Source: Actinomadura meyerae (GTDB lineage Bacteria > Actinomycetota > Actinomycetes > Streptosporangiales > Streptosporangiaceae). Taken from it: a DNA stretch of 64,000 nucleotides. The notes below the pieces were generated by a model. The model made no database searches and was not told where the DNA came from. It worked only from the letters and a program-made list of their open reading frames with translations. Within the stretch, counting starts at the first letter, position 1. Each line of letters begins with the position of its first letter. This document shows, piece after piece, positions 31,194-40,037 of the stretch. The stretch covers positions 62,001-126,000 of the forward strand of contig NZ_FZOR01000009.1 of the NCBI RefSeq assembly GCF_900188445.1. Direction: 5' to 3'. A program made the translations under genes and the position numbers.

Positions 31194-31834
31194 GCGGGCT
31201 GTACGAGGGCGTGCTGCGGGGGTTCGACGAGCGGCGGCGCGCCGAGGTGGTGGCGGCCTACATGGCGGTCGAGCACGCGGCGGAACCGGTGCCGGAGGTG
31301 CGGTTCGCGGCGCTGCGGGAGCCGGCGCTGCGGCGCGCGGTCGAGCAGATGCTCGCGCTGAACGGGCGGACGCTGATCCGCTCGGAGCAGACCCGCTGGA
31401 TCTCCGGCTACCGCGACGAGGTCGCCGAGGCGCTGGCGGAGGACCCGGCGTGCGTCCCGGGGGTGCGCGAGCGCGCCGTGCTGACGCTGGTCCTGATCCA
31501 CTCGGTGGCGATCCCGCGGGCGGCCGGGCAGCTGGCGGACGACTCGTGGCTGTCGCCGCATCCGACGCCGGTGGACGAGCTGCGCCGCCGCACGCAGCTG
31601 CCGGTCGGGGAACTCGAGGCGGCGCTGCGCCGGCTGCGGCTGGCGGGGCTGGTGGCGCAGGTGAAGGCGGGCCCGGACGAGGCCGGGGGGTTCGTGCCGG
31701 GGGCGCAGTTCCACCGGCTGACCGATGCCGCGCGCCGCCGGCTGCAGGAAGAGCTGATCTTGGCCGCCGGGCCGGACTCGCCGCTCGCCGCGGCGATCCG
31801 GGCGCGGCGGCGGGGACGGGGGGAGAGCACATGA
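31190..31834 (+). CDS. KITE/MukE-JetB-like candidate
   Basis: 214 residues, GTG start overlapping the previous stop (GTGA). A conserved-looking core VRERAVLTLVLIHSVAIPRAAG (about 103-125) is followed by a winged helix (TPVDELRRRTQLPVGELEAALRRLRLAGLVAQV, about 130-163) and a wing ending in FHRLTDAARRRLQEEL. Tandem winged-helix proteins in this position, directly before the SMC gene, are the KITE subunits of MukBEF/Wadjet-type complexes. The match is by size, position and predicted fold, not by a clear family motif. Confidence 0.6.
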   Translation: MSGLYEGVLRGFDERRRAEVVAAYMAVEHAAEPVPEVRFAALREPALRRAVEQMLALNGRTLIRSEQTRWISGYRDEVAEALAEDPACVPGVRERAVLTLVLIHSVAIPRAAGQLADDSWLSPHPTPVDELRRRTQLPVGELEAALRRLRLAGLVAQVKAGPDEAGGFVPGAQFHRLTDAARRRLQEELILAAGPDSPLAAAIRARRRGRGEST

Positions 31835-34800
31835 CGGCCCGCACCGAACCGATGGTGGCCGCGCGCGAGACCGAGAACGTGGTCGGCGACCGGACGCTCG
31901 TGGCCGTGCAGGCGGTGAACATCTCGCGGCTGTCGACGCATCCCGTGCCGACCGTGCCGGGGACGCTGATCGTGGTGGCCGGGCAGGGCCCGAAGGACTC
32001 CAACGGCGCGGGCAAGTCGTCGTTCATCGCGGCGATCACCGCGCTGCTCGGGGACGAGCAGTGGCGGTTCGCGTCGGGCGCGCGGGCGGTCGCCGAGCTG
32101 CTCTTCAACGCGGAGCTGGCGGCGCAGGGCGACAGCCGGTGGGCGAGCGCCGACCACGGCTACATCGTCGGCGTCTTCGACCACCCCGAGCCGGTGGAGG
32201 ACGGCTCGGCGGTGACCGTGTGGCTGCGGGTCAACGCGGACGCGCCGCACCTGGAGATCCGGTGGCGGCAGGGCGTGTACCTGGCGTCGGCGCCGTCGGA
32301 GGCCGACCGGGTGGCGCTCGCCGACCGGCTGTGGGCGAGCCTCCCCCGCAGCGCGGGGCGGCGCGACGTGGTCGCCAAGGACCTGACCCGCGTCCTGTAC
32401 GGCGGGCAGGTCCGGTGCGTGTCGTTCCTGTCGACGTCGGTGCGGTCGAAGGTCGCGACGAACCTGCTGTCGCAGCCGCTGAACGAGATCAGCCCGGAGC
32501 GGGTCTTCAGCGCGATCGCGGCGCTGACCGGGCTGGACCGGGAGCTGGAGGCCGAGCGCAGGTCGCGCGCCGAGGAGCACCGGGAGCGCGCCAAGGCGGC
32601 GGAGGCCGCCGAGCGGCTCGCCGGGTGGGAGCGGGAGGCGGCGAGCCTGCTGAAGACGTTCGACCGGCACGACCGCGCGCGCGAGGAGGTGGCGGCGGCG
32701 CTGCGGCACTGGCGGACGCGGCGGGCGCGGCTGCTGGTGGACGCGGCGGAGGCCGACGCCGCGCACGCCGCCGAGCAGGAGCGGCTGCACCGCGAGGGCG
32801 CGGAGCTGGCGGAGGCGGCGAAGGCCGCGGAGCGGGAGATCGAGCAGCTCACCGGCGGCGCGCTGGACGCGCAGGTCCAGGAGGCGCAGGCGGCGCTCGC
32901 CGAGCTGAAGGCGCAGGCCGACCGGCTCGCCGCGGACAAGGCCGTCGCCCGGGGCCGGATGGACGACCTGCGCCGGCAGGTGTCGGCGCTGGAGGAGCGA
33001 CAGCGGGAGGCCGACGGCCGGGACGCCGACACGGCCCGCGCCGAGCTGAAGGAGGCCGAGGCACGCCGCGACGAGGCCCAGCAGGAGTACGGGATGGCCA
33101 AGGGCGCCGTCGCGCGCGCGGAGCGGGCCCTGGCCGAGGCCGAGGCTGGGCAGAGCAGCGCGCCGGAGCAGATCCGCGCGCTGGAGGCGGCCGGCATCAC
33201 GGCGGTCGGCCTGCTGGACGCGGTCGAGCTGGCCGAGGACGTCCGGGAACGCTGGGAGGCCGCGCTGTGGCCGTACCGGGAGGCCGTCGTCGTCGCGGCG
33301 GACGATCTGGACGCCGCCGTCGCGGCCCTCTCCGGGCTGCCCGGCTCGATGATCGTGCCGGCGGGCGGCGAGGGGCTGCCCGAGGGCGTGCGGTGCGAGC
33401 GGGCGCTGGGGCGGTTCTTCACGGCCCTGGACGGCGACGGCACCGGCACGGTCGTCATCGGCGGTTTCACCGAGCCGGTCACCGGCCGCGTGGCCCGCGT
33501 CCAGGCGGCCCGGACGGCACTGGAGGCCGCGACCGAGGCGCTGGAGGACGCGCGGCAGGCCACGGCCGACGCCGCCGCCGACGTGGCCCTCGCCGGCCGC
33601 CGTCTGAGCGGCGCGCGCGCAGCGCAGGAGCTGGACGACGTCCGCGAGCGCATGGCGGAGCTGCGCGAGAGCCTTGAGGAGCTGGCGGGCGGCGAGGCGC
33701 GGCTCGGCCCACGGCTCGGTTCGGCGGAACAGACGCTGAGGCGGCTCCAAGCGAAGGCAGACACGCGCGCGCTGGAGATCGACCGGCTGCGCGGCCGCAA
33801 GGAGGCCCGCGAGAAGGAGCGCGCCGCGATCCGCCGGGCGTCGTCCGAGCTGGCCGACAGGCGGGCCGCGCTGGGCCTGGACGCCCTGGAGAAGGACTGG
33901 GGCGGCTCCCGCGAAGCCGCCGCCGAATGGCTGTCGGGCCTGGACGACGACGAGGCGACCTGGACGCCCGCCGAGTGGTGGCACACCGCCGAGAAGCACC
34001 TGTCGGAGGCGCTGCGCCGCGTGTTCCCCGACGGGCCGTCCGACGAGGACATGCCGGAGGAGATCCGGTTCCTGCTGCGCGAGCGCGCCGAGGGCGAGGG
34101 CCGCCGCACCGACCGGGAGCAGGCCACGTTCGCCCGCCTCGCGCAGGCGCTGGAGGGGCATCTGCGGCGGCGGGAGGACTACGAGCGGCACCAGCGGCGG
34201 CAGATCGAGGTGCAGCTGTCGGCGCGCCGCGCCGACCTGGACAAGGCGCAGAAGGGCGCGACGGAGGCGGCGGGAGCGGCGGAGGCGCACCGCACCGCGC
34301 TGACCGCCGCGATCCGCACCCGCCTCCAGCGGGTCGCGGAGGAGTTCGAGAAGCTGGACCTCGCGTACGGCGGGTACGGCGCGACGCTGGAGTTCCCGAC
34401 GCCGGAGCAGCCGGGCGACCCCGAGCAGGAGTGGCGGTGGCGGGTCACGCCGAAGTGGCGCCGCTCGGACGGGCAGCGGTACGTCCCCTACAACCGGCGC
34501 GCCAACACCGCGCTCATGGACGAGAAGGCCGTGAAGCTGGTGTGCGCGGCGGCGCTCGCCAGCTCCGGCGGCGGGCGGCTCTGCCTCGTCCTGGACGAGC
34601 TGGGCCGCAACCTCGGCAAGGAGCACCGCAAGGAGGCCGTCGCGCTGTTCCGCAAGATCGGCGAGACGCACGGCATCACGGTGATCGGCGCCCTCCAGGA
34701 CGACATGGAGCCGTACGCGATCGACGCGTGCGGCCAGTACGTGAAGCTGCGCCGCTCGTCGGACACGATGCCCTACAACGAGCCGCCGGTCGTCGTCGGC

Positions 34801-34887
34801 TACGACGAGCACGAGTCCCGGGTCCGCATGCTCGCCGAGCAGATCACCGCGTCCCGGCCCGCGCCCGAGGAGCGGAAAAGCGAGTGA
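31831..34887 (+). CDS. SMC-type chromosome-segregation ATPase (MukB/JetC-like)
   Basis: 1018 residues; ATGA overlap with the previous gene. Walker A GPKDSNGAGKSS lies at 53-64 and Walker B CLVLDELGRN at about 918-927. Between them are long Ala/Glu/Arg coiled coils (about 225-440 and 555-850) around a globular hinge-like domain (about 440-555: LEAAGITAVGLLDAV, REAVVVAADDLDAAVAAL, GLPGSMIVPAGG). The head therefore assembles as in SMC, MukB and Wadjet JetC proteins, which extrude or clamp DNA. The region where LSGGQ is expected (NTALMDEKAVKLVCAAALAS) lacks the canonical signature. No zinc hook is present, which separates it from SbcC/Rad50. Confidence 0.82.
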   Translation: MTARTEPMVAARETENVVGDRTLVAVQAVNISRLSTHPVPTVPGTLIVVAGQGPKDSNGAGKSSFIAAITALLGDEQWRFASGARAVAELLFNAELAAQGDSRWASADHGYIVGVFDHPEPVEDGSAVTVWLRVNADAPHLEIRWRQGVYLASAPSEADRVALADRLWASLPRSAGRRDVVAKDLTRVLYGGQVRCVSFLSTSVRSKVATNLLSQPLNEISPERVFSAIAALTGLDRELEAERRSRAEEHRERAKAAEAAERLAGWEREAASLLKTFDRHDRAREEVAAALRHWRTRRARLLVDAAEADAAHAAEQERLHREGAELAEAAKAAEREIEQLTGGALDAQVQEAQAALAELKAQADRLAADKAVARGRMDDLRRQVSALEERQREADGRDADTARAELKEAEARRDEAQQEYGMAKGAVARAERALAEAEAGQSSAPEQIRALEAAGITAVGLLDAVELAEDVRERWEAALWPYREAVVVAADDLDAAVAALSGLPGSMIVPAGGEGLPEGVRCERALGRFFTALDGDGTGTVVIGGFTEPVTGRVARVQAARTALEAATEALEDARQATADAAADVALAGRRLSGARAAQELDDVRERMAELRESLEELAGGEARLGPRLGSAEQTLRRLQAKADTRALEIDRLRGRKEAREKERAAIRRASSELADRRAALGLDALEKDWGGSREAAAEWLSGLDDDEATWTPAEWWHTAEKHLSEALRRVFPDGPSDEDMPEEIRFLLRERAEGEGRRTDREQATFARLAQALEGHLRRREDYERHQRRQIEVQLSARRADLDKAQKGATEAAGAAEAHRTALTAAIRTRLQRVAEEFEKLDLAYGGYGATLEFPTPEQPGDPEQEWRWRVTPKWRRSDGQRYVPYNRRANTALMDEKAVKLVCAAALASSGGGRLCLVLDELGRNLGKEHRKEAVALFRKIGETHGITVIGALQDDMEPYAIDACGQYVKLRRSSDTMPYNEPPVVVGYDEHESRVRMLAEQITASRPAPEERKSE

Positions 34888-34920
34888 ACCGGGGCGGGAG
34901 ATCCGGCACGATTGCGCGCC

Positions 34921-37900
34921 ATGCACGCCGATGACCTGATCGCCGAGATCGAGCCCCTTCCGTACCGCGCCCGCGTCCGCCGCCTGACGGCGCTGCGGGC
35001 CTCCCGGGGCACTCCGGAGCTCGCCGCGCTGCTGGCCGAGCTGGGCGCGCGCGGCCACTACGAGCGGTCGGCGGCGCTGCTCATCGCCGCCGCCTCGCGG
35101 GACGAGGCGTCCCTCGCGCACCTGGTGGCGGCGACCGGCGACCCGGACGCGGTGCTCGCGCTGCGGGCGACCCGGCTGGCGGTGCGGTACGCGACCGCGC
35201 CGGAACCGCTCGCGGAGCGGCTCATGGACGCCCCGCAGGCGATCAGGGCCGCGACGTACCGGGCGGTGCGCCGGCACCGCCGCGCCGACCTCGCGGACGC
35301 GCTCATCGGGCCGGTCCTGGAGCGGTGGGGCGCGGACGAGGCCGCCGCGCTGCTGCCCGCCTGCACGCCGGAGCGCGTGGCCGAGCGGCTCGGGCCGCTC
35401 TCGCACGCCGTCCCGAACGCGCACACGCTGGGCCGCGCCCACGCCGAGGCATTCCTGGACCACGCCGAACGCGGCCTCGCCGAGCTGACGCCGGGCGCGC
35501 GCTCCACCTGGTGGCACTGGGACGGGCCGGGCGTCGCGGCGGCGGTGCGGCACGACCCCGGGCGGGTGCTCGGCCTCCTGGAGGAGTACTGGCACGCGGG
35601 CGGGCTGCCGTACGCGCTCCAGCCGCGGATCGGCGCGCTGCTGGAAGCCGAGCCGGAGCGCACGCTGCGGCTGCTGCTGGCGGACGGCGCCCGGACGATG
35701 CTGACCACGCTGGTGCACCGGCGCTCCTTCCGGGACCGGCTCGTCCGCGTCGGCGGCGACGGGATCGCCGCCGTCGCGCGCGCCCTCCGCGAGGACGAGT
35801 ACGCGCTGGCGCTGCTGCTGTCGGCGGTGCCGCCGTCCCGGCGCGGCGCGCTGTTCGACGCGGCGATGGACGGCGTCGACCTGGCGGCGCGCGAGTTCGG
35901 GGACGGGCTGATGAACGTCCTGCCGCGCGCCGTGCGGGTCCGGGAGGCGCGCCGGATGCTCGGGCTCCGCGCGGTCGCCGAGCACCCGCAGCGGGTCCGG
36001 GCCGTGTCGGCCTACCTGCCCTTCGAGGAGGCCCGGCCCGTCCTGGAGGAGCTGACGCGGCGGCCCGACGCCGACGAGCGCGCGGCGGGGTACGCGCTGC
36101 TCGCCGCGTGCGCCGGGCGCGAGCGCGACCCGGCGGTGCTGTCGGCGCTGCTGGAGTCCCTCGGGCGGCTGCGCAACGAGCAGGAGCCGGTGCGGGTCGC
36201 CGCGCTGCGGGCGCTCGCGGAGGTCCCCGGCGCGGCGCTGGAGGCCGGGCACGCCCCGGCCGCCGAGCGGCTGGCCGAGGACGCGCTGAACGCCCGCGAC
36301 TGCTCGAACGCCACCCGCCTGGCGCTCGTCCAGCTCGGCAGCGCGTTCTTCCGGCAGGGCGCGATGCGCGACGACGGCGCGCTGACGGTCGCCGGGATCG
36401 GGTTGCTGAGGCGCGTCATCGGCAGCGCCTCCCACGTCCCGCTCGGCCGGCTGGACCTCGTGCTGCGGCGCGGGCAGGAGCACTGGCTCGTGGAGCGGCT
36501 CGCTCCGCTGCTCGACGACGGCGCGCGCCGCGACGACCACGTGCTCGCGCTGATGCTCGCCCGCGCGCTCGGGCGCCGCGCCCACGGCGTCCCGGCCCTC
36601 CAGGACGCGCTGGAGAAGGCCGCCGGCGCCCGCGACGACGGCGTGATCCGCGAGGCGGTCGCGTACTGGCTGGCGCCGCCCGCGACGCGCGGCGACCGGG
36701 TGGAGCGCGTCGTCGCCGCGGACCCGTCCACGGTGGGGCTCCCGCCGGTCCTCGCCGCGATCGCCGCGGAGCGGACCGACCTGCTGCACCTCGTGCTGGC
36801 GGAGTCCACGCCCGAGGGGCGGTTCCGGCGCGGCGGCGTCACCTACGTGCCGTGGATGGAGCCGCGCTGGATGCGCGCGTGGACGGCCCGGCAGCACGCC
36901 GCCTACCTGCGCCTCCTCGACCGGGTCGCGGGCGACGAGCGGCTCCCCGACGCCGACCGGGCCCGCGCGGTCGCGGCCATCGCGGAGGTCCCGGGGGTGG
37001 ACGCCGGCCGGCTCCGCCCGTACCTGGAGTCCGCCGACGCGCGCCTGCGCCGGGCCGCGCTGACGGCCGCGCCCTGGACCGCCCGCCCGCAGGACGTCCT
37101 GCCCGACCTGCTCGCGCACGCCTCGTCCGACGACGCCCACGTGGCCGTCTACGCGGCGGCGCGCGCGGCGCGGTTCGTCCGGCCGTCGGCGCTGGCGGAC
37201 CTGCTGCGCCCGGTGCTGGCCGGCGGCAAGATCACCGCGCGGAAGGAGGCGCTGCGCATCCTGCTGCGCACCCGCGCCGCCGAGGCGATGGACATCGTCG
37301 GCGCCGCGTGGGACGACCCCGGCCAGCACCGGGACGTGCGCGCGGCGATCGCGTCCGCCGTCCGGGCGCACATGGCCGACCCGGTCGCGCGGCGGATCCT
37401 CGCCGAGGCGGCGGGCGGGCCGCGCGACCTCGCGCGCCAGGTACTCGGCGCGTGGCCGCACGAGATCGAGGACGCGTTCCGCGCCGACTACGCCGCGCTC
37501 GTCGTGCGGGTGGCGCGCTCCCCCGACCCGGAGGCGTCCGACGCGGCGCTGTCGGCGCTCGGCCGGTGGGCGCAGTGGGCGCCGGAGATCCCGGCGCGGC
37601 TGGCGGCCGTCCTCACCGACCTCGGCGAGACGCGGAGCTGGCGCACCGCGCTGTTCACGCTCGCGGGCTGCGCGGTGGGCGGCACCGGGGCAGGCGCGCT
37701 CGCGGACGCCGCCGCGGCGCTCGCGGAGGCCGGGGACGTCGCGGACGCCGAGCCCGAGCGGGACCTTCCGGCGGCGCAGCGGCTGGCGGCGCTGGCCGAC
37801 GTGCTCCGGCGCTCCGCCGCGAACCGGCGCGACTCCGCCGAACCCGTGCTGCGGGCGGTCGCGGAGAAGCTCCCGGCGCAGCTCGCGCGGGAGCTGGCGG

Positions 37901-38235
37901 CCGCCACCGTGCGCTGGGACGACGACCCGGCCGTGGACGCGCTCGCCGACGCCTGCGCGGGCGCCCCGGTGCTCGCCGTGCGGCGGGTGGCCGAGGCCCT
38001 CGCGGACGGCCCGCACCCCGGGTTCGCCGACCCCGACGAGGTGCGTCCGCACGCGGAGCGGCTCGCCGGGCGCGGCGACACGGCGGGCGGCCTGTTCGCG
38101 TGCGCGCTCGCCGGCGGGCACGGGCCCCGCGTCGGCTGGCCGGCGGAGTGGCGGGACGTCCTGCGCACCCTGCGCGCCCACCCGGACCCGGACGTGGCGT
38201 TCACCGCCCGTGGCATCCTCGTGTCGAAAGAGTGA
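34921..38235 (+). CDS. Giant HEAT-repeat protein
   Basis: 1104 residues, entirely soluble and made of degenerate 30-40-residue helical pairs from end to end. Examples are TPELAALLAELGARGHYERSAALLIAAAS, VRVAALRALAEVPGAALEAG, ARLRRAALTAAPWTARPQDVLPDLLAHASSDDAHVAVYAAARAARF and EALRILLRTRAAEAMDIVG. No catalytic motif is visible. It starts 33 bp after the SMC gene stop, on the same strand, with a purine-rich stretch upstream, so it is probably co-transcribed with the SMC operon. HEAT solenoids are protein or DNA scaffolds; in eukaryotic condensin and cohesin HEAT proteins bind kleisins. A comparable role here is a hypothesis. Confidence 0.75.
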   Translation: MHADDLIAEIEPLPYRARVRRLTALRASRGTPELAALLAELGARGHYERSAALLIAAASRDEASLAHLVAATGDPDAVLALRATRLAVRYATAPEPLAERLMDAPQAIRAATYRAVRRHRRADLADALIGPVLERWGADEAAALLPACTPERVAERLGPLSHAVPNAHTLGRAHAEAFLDHAERGLAELTPGARSTWWHWDGPGVAAAVRHDPGRVLGLLEEYWHAGGLPYALQPRIGALLEAEPERTLRLLLADGARTMLTTLVHRRSFRDRLVRVGGDGIAAVARALREDEYALALLLSAVPPSRRGALFDAAMDGVDLAAREFGDGLMNVLPRAVRVREARRMLGLRAVAEHPQRVRAVSAYLPFEEARPVLEELTRRPDADERAAGYALLAACAGRERDPAVLSALLESLGRLRNEQEPVRVAALRALAEVPGAALEAGHAPAAERLAEDALNARDCSNATRLALVQLGSAFFRQGAMRDDGALTVAGIGLLRRVIGSASHVPLGRLDLVLRRGQEHWLVERLAPLLDDGARRDDHVLALMLARALGRRAHGVPALQDALEKAAGARDDGVIREAVAYWLAPPATRGDRVERVVAADPSTVGLPPVLAAIAAERTDLLHLVLAESTPEGRFRRGGVTYVPWMEPRWMRAWTARQHAAYLRLLDRVAGDERLPDADRARAVAAIAEVPGVDAGRLRPYLESADARLRRAALTAAPWTARPQDVLPDLLAHASSDDAHVAVYAAARAARFVRPSALADLLRPVLAGGKITARKEALRILLRTRAAEAMDIVGAAWDDPGQHRDVRAAIASAVRAHMADPVARRILAEAAGGPRDLARQVLGAWPHEIEDAFRADYAALVVRVARSPDPEASDAALSALGRWAQWAPEIPARLAAVLTDLGETRSWRTALFTLAGCAVGGTGAGALADAAAALAEAGDVADAEPERDLPAAQRLAALADVLRRSAANRRDSAEPVLRAVAEKLPAQLARELAAATVRWDDDPAVDALADACAGAPVLAVRRVAEALADGPHPGFADPDEVRPHAERLAGRGDTAGGLFACALAGGHGPRVGWPAEWRDVLRTLRAHPDPDVAFTARGILVSKE

Positions 38236-38303
38236 CCAACCTTCCCCCGTTCCGCCGCGTCACATGACTGGAACGATCAAGCAGGACCGGAAAGAGGTGC
38301 CCC

Positions 38304-40028
38304 GTGGCGGAATGGCGCGTTTCGGAGTTCGAGGAGGTGCGCGAGCTCGGCCGCGGGGCGCAGGGCCGGGTGGCGCTGGCCCGGCACGCCCGGACGGGCA
38401 CGCCCGTCGCGATCAAGTACCTGCCGGCCGGCGCCGACCCGGCGGCCAAGGCCGCCTTCCGCCACGAGGCGCAGATGCTCGGCCGGGTCGACGACCCGCA
38501 CGTGGCGCGGCTCTACCGGCTCGTCGAGCACGAGCAGGGCACGGCGCTCATCATGGAGGCGGTCGAGGGCGTCTCGCTGAAGCGGGTGCTCGCCGAGCAC
38601 GGCGCCCTCGGGCCCGAGGCGTCGCTGCTGGTGCTCAAGGGCTCGCTGCGCGGGCTGGCCGCCGCGCACGCGGCCGGGGTCGTCCACCGCGACTACAAGC
38701 CCGCCAACGTCGTCGTCCGCGCGGACGGGCTCAGCAAGCTCATCGACTTCGGCATCGCCGTGTGGGCGGGCGAGTCCGACCGCTCCGGCACCCCGATCTA
38801 CATGGCGCCGGAGCAGTGGCGCGGCGGGCCCGCCACCCCCGCCACCGACGTCTACGCCGCGACGTGCGTCTTCTACGAGTGCGTGACCGGCGAGCGGCCC
38901 TACCGGGCCGACGACCGGATGGCGCTGATGGGCCAGCACGCCACCGCACCCGTCCCGGCGGACGACGTCCCCGAGCCGCTGCGCACCCTGGTGCTCCAGG
39001 GGATGGCCAAGGACCCCTCCCACCGCCCGCCGAGCGCGGCGCACTTCACGTCCGAGCTCGACCGCATCGCCGTCGCGTCCTACGGGCCGGACTGGGAGCA
39101 GCGCGGCGTGCGCGCCCTGGCCGTCGCGGCGGCCGCCCTCGCCGCCCTGTTCCCGCTCGCCGCCGCCGGGCTCGTCCCGGCGGGCGCGGGAGCGGCCACC
39201 GCCGGCGCGGCGAGCGCGGGCACCGCCGGAGCCGCCGGGACGGCGGGCGCGGGGACGGCCGGGACCGCCGGGGCGGCCGGGACGGGCGGCGCGGCGTCCG
39301 GGTCGGGCGGGTTCCTGTCCGCGGTCGGCGGCAAGGCGGGCGTCGCCATCGCGGGGGCGGCCGTGACGGGCAGCGCCGCCGCCGGCGTCGGCGTCTACGC
39401 CGCGACGCGGCCCGACGACAACGCCGCCGTCGCCGCCGCCCCCACACCCACGCCGTCCGGGCAGCGGATGTCGTTCGGCGGGCTCTCGGTCACGGTCCCG
39501 ACCGCATGGCGGCGCACCGCGCTGACGGACGTGCCGGGCGATCCCCAGGGGAACTACTGGGTGAGCACCCCCGGCGCCTGCTCCCCGAAGACGATCGGGC
39601 AGGCCCCGCCCCAGGGGCGCGACGCCCGGATCTGGCAGAACAACTGCCCGGGTTTCCTGGTGATCAGCGAGCCGTGGGCCAACGACGGCGAGACCGGCTG
39701 GAACAGGTTCCGGCTGAACCAGCCCTGGGGCCCGGAGACCGAGGCGTTCCGCGACTGCCCGCACCATGGCGACCTCAACGGCATCGGCGCCGGGTCCGAC
39801 CGGGAGCGGCCCGCCCGCAGCGCGACCACCCCCCTCGGGACGCGGCAGGCCGAGTACCGCGAGTTCCGCCTCAGGTGCGTCTTCATGACCGGCGCCCGGC
39901 AGTTCCAGCCCGCCGGGCCGTCCTACGTCCAGCGGTACTGGTACCTGGCTCAGCCCAGGCTGCTCATCCTGGACGAGTGGAGCACCCCGGACCTCGACAA
40001 GATCCTCGCGAAGGCGGAGTGGTCCTAG
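38304..40028 (+). CDS. Membrane-anchored serine/threonine protein kinase
   Basis: 574 residues, GTG start with AAAGAGG upstream. The kinase domain (about 8-255) has the Gly loop LGRGAQGRVAL, Lys in VAIKYL, catalytic HRDYKPANVVV (Tyr where Leu is usual), IDFGIAVW (DFG) and APEQW. A helix near 265-290, an Ala/Gly/Thr low-complexity linker (about 290-335) and a second hydrophobic segment (345-368) follow. A Trp-rich extracellular-type domain of about 190 residues (SFGGLSVTVPTAWRRTAL, CSPKTIG, CPGFLVI) ends the protein. Four to five Cys there suggest disulfides. It lies 68 bp after the HEAT gene. Ligand and targets unknown. Confidence 0.9.
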   Translation: MAEWRVSEFEEVRELGRGAQGRVALARHARTGTPVAIKYLPAGADPAAKAAFRHEAQMLGRVDDPHVARLYRLVEHEQGTALIMEAVEGVSLKRVLAEHGALGPEASLLVLKGSLRGLAAAHAAGVVHRDYKPANVVVRADGLSKLIDFGIAVWAGESDRSGTPIYMAPEQWRGGPATPATDVYAATCVFYECVTGERPYRADDRMALMGQHATAPVPADDVPEPLRTLVLQGMAKDPSHRPPSAAHFTSELDRIAVASYGPDWEQRGVRALAVAAAALAALFPLAAAGLVPAGAGAATAGAASAGTAGAAGTAGAGTAGTAGAAGTGGAASGSGGFLSAVGGKAGVAIAGAAVTGSAAAGVGVYAATRPDDNAAVAAAPTPTPSGQRMSFGGLSVTVPTAWRRTALTDVPGDPQGNYWVSTPGACSPKTIGQAPPQGRDARIWQNNCPGFLVISEPWANDGETGWNRFRLNQPWGPETEAFRDCPHHGDLNGIGAGSDRERPARSATTPLGTRQAEYREFRLRCVFMTGARQFQPAGPSYVQRYWYLAQPRLLILDEWSTPDLDKILAKAEWS

Positions 40029-40037
40029 GGGGCGCGG

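Noticed and set aside
31408..38181. Minus-strand open frame of more than 2000 codons opposite the SMC and HEAT genes
   Set aside because: Composition-driven antisense frame: low-complexity Arg/Gln/Pro/Val translation, no domain, and the plus strand carries coherent genes with ribosome sites and overlaps.
29413..38235. Calling the SMC block a Wadjet (JetABCD) system
   Set aside because: No JetD-like nuclease gene is present, and the fourth small protein is not nuclease-like; kept as an SMC operon of uncertain type.
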